This document shows positions 58,915-64,000 of a stretch of DNA of 64,000 nt, one piece after another. The notes under the pieces were generated by a model that ran no database searches, had not been told where the DNA came from, and saw only the letters and a program-made list of their open reading frames with translations. Source of the DNA: Streptomyces monomycini (GTDB lineage: Bacteria; Actinomycetota; Actinomycetes; Streptomycetales; Streptomycetaceae); the NCBI RefSeq assembly GCF_022271435.1, contig NZ_JAFIQY010000021.1, positions 1 through 64,000 of the forward strand, written 5' to 3'. The position numbers and the translations under genes were made by a program. Every line of letters starts with the position of its first letter. Positions within the stretch are counted from its first letter, which is position 1.

Positions 58915-61404
58915 TCAGACCACTTGTACGCCGATGAGGCAGGTGTCGTCGTCCGTGTCGGACTTGCTGTGGGTCAGCAGGCGGTCGAGCCGGTGCTCCA
59001 GAGAGGCCGCGGGAGCCTGCGCGGTGGCGAGCAGCTGGGCCAGCGACTCGTGGATGGCGGTGTCCCGCCGCTCGACCAGGCCGTCCGTGTACATCAGCAG
59101 GGTGTCGTCCGCCTCCAGCTGGAGCACCGCCTCCTCGTACGTGGCTTCCGGGAGCGCTCCCAGGAGCAGCCCGCGGACCAGCGGCAGCCTGCTCGCCTCG
59201 TGACCGCGGACCAGCACCGGCGGCAGATGCCCGGCCCGCGCCCAGCGCAGGGTGCGGGTCCCGGGGTCGTACACGCCGCAGACGGCCGTGGCGGAGACCT
59301 GGTCGGTGAGATGGTGGGCCACGATGTTCAGCCAGGACAGCAGCTGCCCCGGGCCGGCTCCGGTGACGGCGAGGCCGCGCAGGGCGTTGCGCAGCACCAC
59401 CATGCCGGTGGCGGCCTCGATGCCGTGCCCCGCGATGTCACCGACGCACAGCAGGACGCGCCGGGAGGGCAGGACGACGGCGTCGTACCAGTCGCCGCCC
59501 ACCAGGGACTCGGTCTCCGCGGGCCGGTAGCGTACGGCGATCTGCAGGCCGGGAGCGCGCATGGGGCCGCGGCTCGGCGGCATGATGGCCTGCTGGAGCT
59601 GGAGCGCGAGGCGGTTGCGCTCGGCGGACTGCTGCTCGGTGTGGGCGAGCTGGTCGCGGGTGGCGGCGAGCGCCACCTCGGTCCAGTGCTGGGAGGAGAT
59701 GTCCTGGTAGGCGCCGCGGACGGACAGCAGACCGCCGTCGGCGTCGAGGACCGGCTCGGCGATCACCCGGATGTGCCGCGTGACGCCGTCGGGCCGCCGG
59801 AGGCGGAAGGCGGCCGAGGCCGGGCGCCGGTGGTGCAGCACGGCGCGCTGGAAGCGGCCGATGGCGATGCTGTCGTCCGGGTGCGCGTGGGCGGCCAGGT
59901 CGTGCAGGGACACGGGGGTGTCGGTGGCCGGCCGTCCGTAGAGGGCGAAGAGCTGACCGTTCCAGGTGATCTCGCCGGTCAGCAGGTTCTCCTCGAAACC
60001 GCCGATACGGCCGAGGCGCTGGGCGTGCTGGAGGAGGCTGGCGAGCCGGGCGGTCTCGTCCTCGATACGCCAGATGAGCAGCACGCTGTTCCCGTGCCGG
60101 CTGACGCTGATGTCGGCGACGGCGGCCAGCGGCACCTGGTCCACCAGTGCGGTCAGGGTCGTCCGCCGGGCGCGGAAGGGCTCTCCCGTGGCATAGACGC
60201 GCTGGACCTTGTCGAAGAGTTCGCTCTCGTCGGCGGCCATCGGGTACGCCTCCAGCAGCAGCGCGCCGTTGACGAAACCGCGGGGCCGGCCCGCCGGGTC
60301 CATGAAGCGGTCGTTGACGTGGTGGATGCGGAAGTCGGTCAGGTGGCCGTCGGCCCCGAGATGCGGGGTGAGGACGAGCGCCGGGTCGTGGAGGCCGTCC
60401 GCCAGGTCCACCAGCTCGGCCACGGCGGGGGAGTGCCGGGCGGCGGACGGGCCGCGCCCCTGGGGGGCCGGGGTGTCTTCGAGGGTGTGGGCGCACAGTT
60501 GGGCCAGCGCCTCGATCTGGCGCATGATCACGGGCGGCTGCGCGGGGAGCGGCTGCTGCCAGCAGATCTCCAGGACACCGTGGATACGGCCGCCGGTGCC
60601 GGCGGGCAGTGCCATCCGGCCGCCGTGCGGGTGGTGGGTGTGGCCGATCGACGGGATGCCCGTCTCGGCCAGGGAGACGAACCGGACGGTGTCCCGTTCG
60701 GTCAGCGCCTGGCGGGCGACGGTGACCACGCCGGGGGGTACGTAGCGCCAGCGCACCGCCTCGTCGGCGGGGAACCCCGCATGGCCGGCCAGGGTCAGCG
60801 ACATGTCCGAGCCCGCCGCCCAGATGGCGACGGCCGTCGCGCCCAGCGGCGCCAGCGCGTGCTGCAGCAGGGAGTCGGCGACGGCCTGGGTGTCGTCGGC
60901 GGCCAGCGCGGCGCTCTCGGCCGTACGCAGCCGTACCGCGACGGCCGGGTCCGTCCCGCCCCGCCCGGTCCGGGTGCTCCGCAGGAAGGCGTCGGCGATG
61001 TCCGCCACGCGGTCGTGGGCCGCCTGGTTGATGATGTCCACGGCCAGCTCCAGCTGGGAGACATCGGCCTGCTCCGCGAGCTCGGCGAGCTGCCGGGTCG
61101 CCTGCGCCGGCCCGCAGTGCAGCCGCTCGATCAGGACGCCCTTGGCGAGTTCGATCAGGGCACGCCCGTCGGCCGCCGCGTGCGCCGCCTGTACTTCGCT
61201 GCGCAGCCGCTCGACCGTGGCGGCCAGGCGGCCGACGGCGGATATCTGTCCGGGCCGGGCGCCTGCCGGGGCGGGGCCGGCCGCCGGCAACGCCTGCGCG
61301 GACAGGGCGTCGGCGGGCACCGGCGGTACCTGGTCCCGGCCGGACCCGGACCCCGGCGAGACGCCGTCCCCGGACGGGGTGCCGACGTGCTCATAAGTGC
61401 TCAT
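58915..61404 (-). CDS. PP2C (SpoIIE-type) phosphatase with ANTAR, GAF and PAS domains
   Basis: An 829-residue signalling phosphatase. After a disordered N-terminus, residues 60-125 form an ANTAR-type helical domain (ALIELAKGVLIERLHCGPAQ). A GAF domain spans roughly 140-310, two PAS domains roughly 330-590, and the C-terminal SpoIIE phosphatase roughly 610-829. The phosphatase metal motifs are present: GGDWYDAVVLPSRRVLLCVG, DIAGHGIEAATGM, LLMYTDGLVERRD and DDDTCLIGV. It would dephosphorylate a serine/threonine-phosphorylated anti-sigma antagonist. The upstream hybrid kinase lies 78 bases away on the same strand, so the two probably share a pathway. Confidence 0.9.
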   Translation of the reverse strand: MSTYEHVGTPSGDGVSPGSGSGRDQVPPVPADALSAQALPAAGPAPAGARPGQISAVGRLAATVERLRSEVQAAHAAADGRALIELAKGVLIERLHCGPAQATRQLAELAEQADVSQLELAVDIINQAAHDRVADIADAFLRSTRTGRGGTDPAVAVRLRTAESAALAADDTQAVADSLLQHALAPLGATAVAIWAAGSDMSLTLAGHAGFPADEAVRWRYVPPGVVTVARQALTERDTVRFVSLAETGIPSIGHTHHPHGGRMALPAGTGGRIHGVLEICWQQPLPAQPPVIMRQIEALAQLCAHTLEDTPAPQGRGPSAARHSPAVAELVDLADGLHDPALVLTPHLGADGHLTDFRIHHVNDRFMDPAGRPRGFVNGALLLEAYPMAADESELFDKVQRVYATGEPFRARRTTLTALVDQVPLAAVADISVSRHGNSVLLIWRIEDETARLASLLQHAQRLGRIGGFEENLLTGEITWNGQLFALYGRPATDTPVSLHDLAAHAHPDDSIAIGRFQRAVLHHRRPASAAFRLRRPDGVTRHIRVIAEPVLDADGGLLSVRGAYQDISSQHWTEVALAATRDQLAHTEQQSAERNRLALQLQQAIMPPSRGPMRAPGLQIAVRYRPAETESLVGGDWYDAVVLPSRRVLLCVGDIAGHGIEAATGMVVLRNALRGLAVTGAGPGQLLSWLNIVAHHLTDQVSATAVCGVYDPGTRTLRWARAGHLPPVLVRGHEASRLPLVRGLLLGALPEATYEEAVLQLEADDTLLMYTDGLVERRDTAIHESLAQLLATAQAPAASLEHRLDRLLTHSKSDTDDDTCLIGVQVV

Positions 61405-61482
61405 GATGCTGCCGATTCTTCGAAGCGAGAGGTGCGTTTCGTGAGCGGGTCGGGGAGGTGCCCGGCCGTCCGGACACCTCCC

Positions 61483-64000
61483 TCAGGAGGCCAGCCACCT
61501 GCGGACACAGGAGATCAGGTCGTTGGTGTCCACCGGCTTGGTGACGTAGTCGGTGGCGCCGGAGGCGAGGCTCTTCTCCCGGTCCCCGGGCATGGCCTTG
61601 GCCGTGACGGCGATGATGGGCAGATGGGCGTGGGCCGGCATCTGCCGGATCCGCGCGGTCGCGGTGTAGCCGTCCATCTCGGGCATCATCACGTCCATCA
61701 GGATCAGGTCGATGTCCGGGTGCTCGATCAGCGTCTCGATCCCCTTGCGCCCGTCCTCCGCGTGCCGGACGGTCAGGCCGTGCAGTTCCAGGATGCTGCT
61801 GAGCGCGTACAGGTTGCGGGCGTCGTCGTCGACGACGAGGACCGTACGGCCGTTGAGGCTGTCGTCGACGGGCTGGGGAGCCTGCTGCACGGGCTCCTCC
61901 GGCCGCACCAGCGGCAGGACGTCACCGGGCTGCTCGGCCGACAGGTGCAGGGCGATGCGCTCACGCAGCTCGTCGAGGCTGGAGAGCAGCTCCAGCGGCT
62001 GGGTGCTGGCGCGCGCCTGCAGGACGCGTTCCTGCTCCGCCTCCAGGCGCCTGCTGTTGTGCGCGAGGACGGCGACGGTCCGTACGGCCGCGTCTCCGTC
62101 CATCGCGTCGAGGAACCGCAGCGCCTCGCCGTCGGTCATGTCCAGATCGAGCACCACGCAGTGGAACGGTCCGGCGGCCAGCGCCCCGGCGGCTTCCTGG
62201 GCACCGACCGCGGAGACGACCTCGATGCTCTCCTGGCGGTCGCCCAGATCCTGGCCGCCGGTGAACTCGGCGACCGCGCTGTCGGCCACATGGGAGAGCA
62301 GCCCGCGGGCCCGCTCCTCGATCACCAGCAGCCGGCGCGGCTGCGCGGGGGCCGCGACGGGGGTGCGCGGCTGGCTCTCGCGCTCCTCGTCCCGCGCGTC
62401 CGCCGCCGCCTCCAGGGCAGGGACCGCACCGGTCTGCTCCTGGAAGTCGGCGCGCGCGACCGGCAGATAGAGGGTGAAGGCGCTGCCCTGCCCGGGCGTG
62501 CTCTCGGCGGTCACGGCACCGCCCAGGAGGTGCGCGATCTCCCGGCTGATGGACAGCCCGAGGCCGGTGCCCCCGTACTTGCGGCTGGTGGTGCCGTCCG
62601 CCTGCTGGAACGCCCCGAAGATCACGTCCAGCTGCTGCTCGGCGATGCCGATACCGGTGTCCTGGACCCGGAAGGCGACCACGGGGCCGCCGCGCAGGAC
62701 GGTGTCGGGCAGCTCCCTGTCGGCGGCGGGCTCGATCCGCAGCTCGACGCTGCCCTGCTCGGTGAACTTGACCGCGTTGGACAGCAGGTTGCGCAGGACC
62801 TGGCGCAGCCGCGCGTCGTCGGTCAGCAGGTCCACCGGCACCCCGGCCGCGGCACTGATGCTGAAATCGAGGCTCTTCTGCGTGGTCAGCGGCCGGAACG
62901 TCGCCTCGACGTAGTCCAGGAGCTGCCGCAGCGCCACCCGCTCCGGGGTGATGTCCATCTTGCCCGCCTCGACCTTCGACAGGTCGAGGATGTCGTTGAT
63001 GAGCTGGAGCAGGTCCGAGCCCGCCGAGTGGATGATGCCCGCGTACTCGACCTGCTTGGGCGTGAGGTTGCGCGTCGGGTTCTGCGCCAGCAACTGCGCC
63101 AGGATGAGCAGGCTGTTGAGCGGGGTCCGCAGCTCGTGGCTCATGTTGGCCAGGAATTCCGATTTGTACTTCGACGCGAGCGACAGCTGCCGCGCCCGGT
63201 CCTCCAGCTCCTGCCGCGCCTGCTCGATCTCCAGGTTCTTGGTCTCGATGTCGCGGTTCTGCGAGGCGAGCAGTTCCGCCTTCTCCTCCAGCTCGGCGTT
63301 GGAACGCTGAAGCTCCTCCTGCTGCCGGGTCAGCTCCCCGGAGCGGGCCTGCAGCTCCCCGGCCAGCCGCTGCGACTCGTCCAGCAGCTCGTCGGTACGG
63401 GCGTTGGCGACGATGGTGTTGACGTTGACGCCCACCATCTCCATGAGCTGTTCGAGGAAGTCCTGGTGCACCGGTGTGAAGAGGGTGAAGGACGCCAGCT
63501 CGATGACGCCGAGGATCTGGTCCTCGACGATGATCGGCAGCACGATCAGACTGCCCGGCGCCGTCTGGCCCAGGCCGCAGGAGATGCTGATGTAGTCGGC
63601 CGGCACGCCGTCGGCGACGATCGTCCGGCGGCTGCGGGCGGCCTGGCCGACCAGGGACTCGCCCAGCCCGAAGCGGTCGTGCCCCGTACTGTCGGCGGGC
63701 CGGCCGTAGGCGCCGACGAGCCGGAGCACGGTGCCCTGCCCGTTCTCCTCGGCCAGGTAGAAGGCGCCGTACTGGGCCGAGACGAGCGGCGTCAGCTCGT
63801 CCATGACCAGCTCGGCGACGACCGCCAGGTCCCGGTGGCCCTGCATCAGCCCGGAGATGCGGGCCAGGTTGCTCTTGAGCCAGTCCTGTTCCTGGTTGGC
63901 CCGGGTGGTCTCGCGCAGGGACCGCACCATGGAGTTGATGTTGTCCTTCAGCTCGGCGACCTCGCCGGAGGCGTCCACCGTGATGGAGCGGGTCAGGTCG
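61483..64000 (-). CDS. Hybrid sensor histidine kinase/response regulator with HAMP repeats (5' part outside the window)
   Basis: The last 839 or so residues of a large hybrid kinase. The visible part begins inside a HAMP repeat (SITVDASGEVAELKDNINSM). Then come a GAF domain (SAQYGAFYLAEENGQGTVLR), a long coiled coil, the HisKA domain with FLANMSHELRTPLNSLL, and the ATPase domain (NLLSNAVKFTE, DTGIGIAEQQ, GGTGLGLSISREI). A degenerate receiver-like region follows, and the protein ends in a true receiver with the phospho-acceptor Asp in LILMDVMMPEMDGY. The frame continues leftwards in protein terms past 64000, so the sensor end is not seen. Proteins of this class with many HAMP units are common in Streptomyces; the signal is unknown. 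Confidence 0.9.
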   Translation of the reverse strand, partial: DLTRSITVDASGEVAELKDNINSMVRSLRETTRANQEQDWLKSNLARISGLMQGHRDLAVVAELVMDELTPLVSAQYGAFYLAEENGQGTVLRLVGAYGRPADSTGHDRFGLGESLVGQAARSRRTIVADGVPADYISISCGLGQTAPGSLIVLPIIVEDQILGVIELASFTLFTPVHQDFLEQLMEMVGVNVNTIVANARTDELLDESQRLAGELQARSGELTRQQEELQRSNAELEEKAELLASQNRDIETKNLEIEQARQELEDRARQLSLASKYKSEFLANMSHELRTPLNSLLILAQLLAQNPTRNLTPKQVEYAGIIHSAGSDLLQLINDILDLSKVEAGKMDITPERVALRQLLDYVEATFRPLTTQKSLDFSISAAAGVPVDLLTDDARLRQVLRNLLSNAVKFTEQGSVELRIEPAADRELPDTVLRGGPVVAFRVQDTGIGIAEQQLDVIFGAFQQADGTTSRKYGGTGLGLSISREIAHLLGGAVTAESTPGQGSAFTLYLPVARADFQEQTGAVPALEAAADARDEERESQPRTPVAAPAQPRRLLVIEERARGLLSHVADSAVAEFTGGQDLGDRQESIEVVSAVGAQEAAGALAAGPFHCVVLDLDMTDGEALRFLDAMDGDAAVRTVAVLAHNSRRLEAEQERVLQARASTQPLELLSSLDELRERIALHLSAEQPGDVLPLVRPEEPVQQAPQPVDDSLNGRTVLVVDDDARNLYALSSILELHGLTVRHAEDGRKGIETLIEHPDIDLILMDVMMPEMDGYTATARIRQMPAHAHLPIIAVTAKAMPGDREKSLASGATDYVTKPVDTNDLISCVRRWLAS

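Overview
The window reads as a chromosomal segment of a Streptomyces or close relative. Base composition is very G+C rich, codon third positions are almost always G or C, and the left end carries the 3' end of a 23S rRNA gene plus a 5S gene. Several genes have recognisable Streptomyces counterparts: a eukaryotic-type CDP-alcohol phosphatidyltransferase beside a ManC-like protein, a MatB malonyl-CoA ligase, a DUF5999 protein and a DUF6232 protein. Many genes appear leaderless, with a -10 hexamer 6-7 bases before the start codon, as is common in Streptomyces. Names rest on reading motifs and remembered families; no database search was possible.

Layout. 1-343: end of an rRNA operon with a strong terminator. 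0.56-14.8 kb: a conserved actinobacterial housekeeping block (phospholipid synthase, nucleotidyltransferase, DUF881-Sbp-DUF881 membrane set, GarA-like FHA protein, FtsR-like MerR, bifunctional nuclease, second MerR, DNA polymerase IV, PRC-barrel protein, and glycine decarboxylase behind a tandem glycine riboswitch). It parallels the Mycobacterium tuberculosis Rv1822-Rv1832 region, but gcvH is absent. 14.9-24.9 kb: mixed metabolic and regulatory genes, one frameshifted acetyltransferase remnant and a DUF2199 gene that seems internally shortened. 24.9-33.2 kb: three EamA-type transporters, one behind a polyproline leader peptide and one divergent from a LysR gene, plus a MocR regulator divergent from two PPOX-fold genes. 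33.2-42.6 kb: a second acetyltransferase remnant, a fused carboxyltransferase with MatB, and assorted enzymes (PPOX, isochorismatase fold, Rieske, S9 peptidase, AraC-VOC pair).

42.8-53.0 kb is the most interesting part. Eight genes run leftwards in two units, each behind its own cobalamin riboswitch. The first unit is a five-gene, translationally coupled operon: PduX-type L-threonine kinase, cysteine-synthase-fold PLP enzyme, ATP-grasp ligase, MFS transporter and SAM methyltransferase. It looks like a pathway that makes and exports a phosphothreonine-derived small molecule when vitamin B12 is scarce. The second unit is a B12/corrinoid-type ABC importer (BtuF-BtuC-BtuD). A terminator separates the two units.

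53.4-58.9 kb: a secreted nuclease/phosphatase-fold protein, a cytochrome P450, a fulvocin-C-like cysteine-rich protein with its own CxxC domain, and a two-gene pair (DUF6232 membrane protein plus helical protein) sharing a RHIM-like I-x-Q-[VF]-G-N-x-N-T-G-K-V motif. Next comes a deletion junction joining the start of a SARP regulator to the end of a serine hydrolase. 58.9-64.0 kb: an ANTAR/GAF/PAS/SpoIIE phosphatase and a hybrid histidine kinase that runs off the right end.
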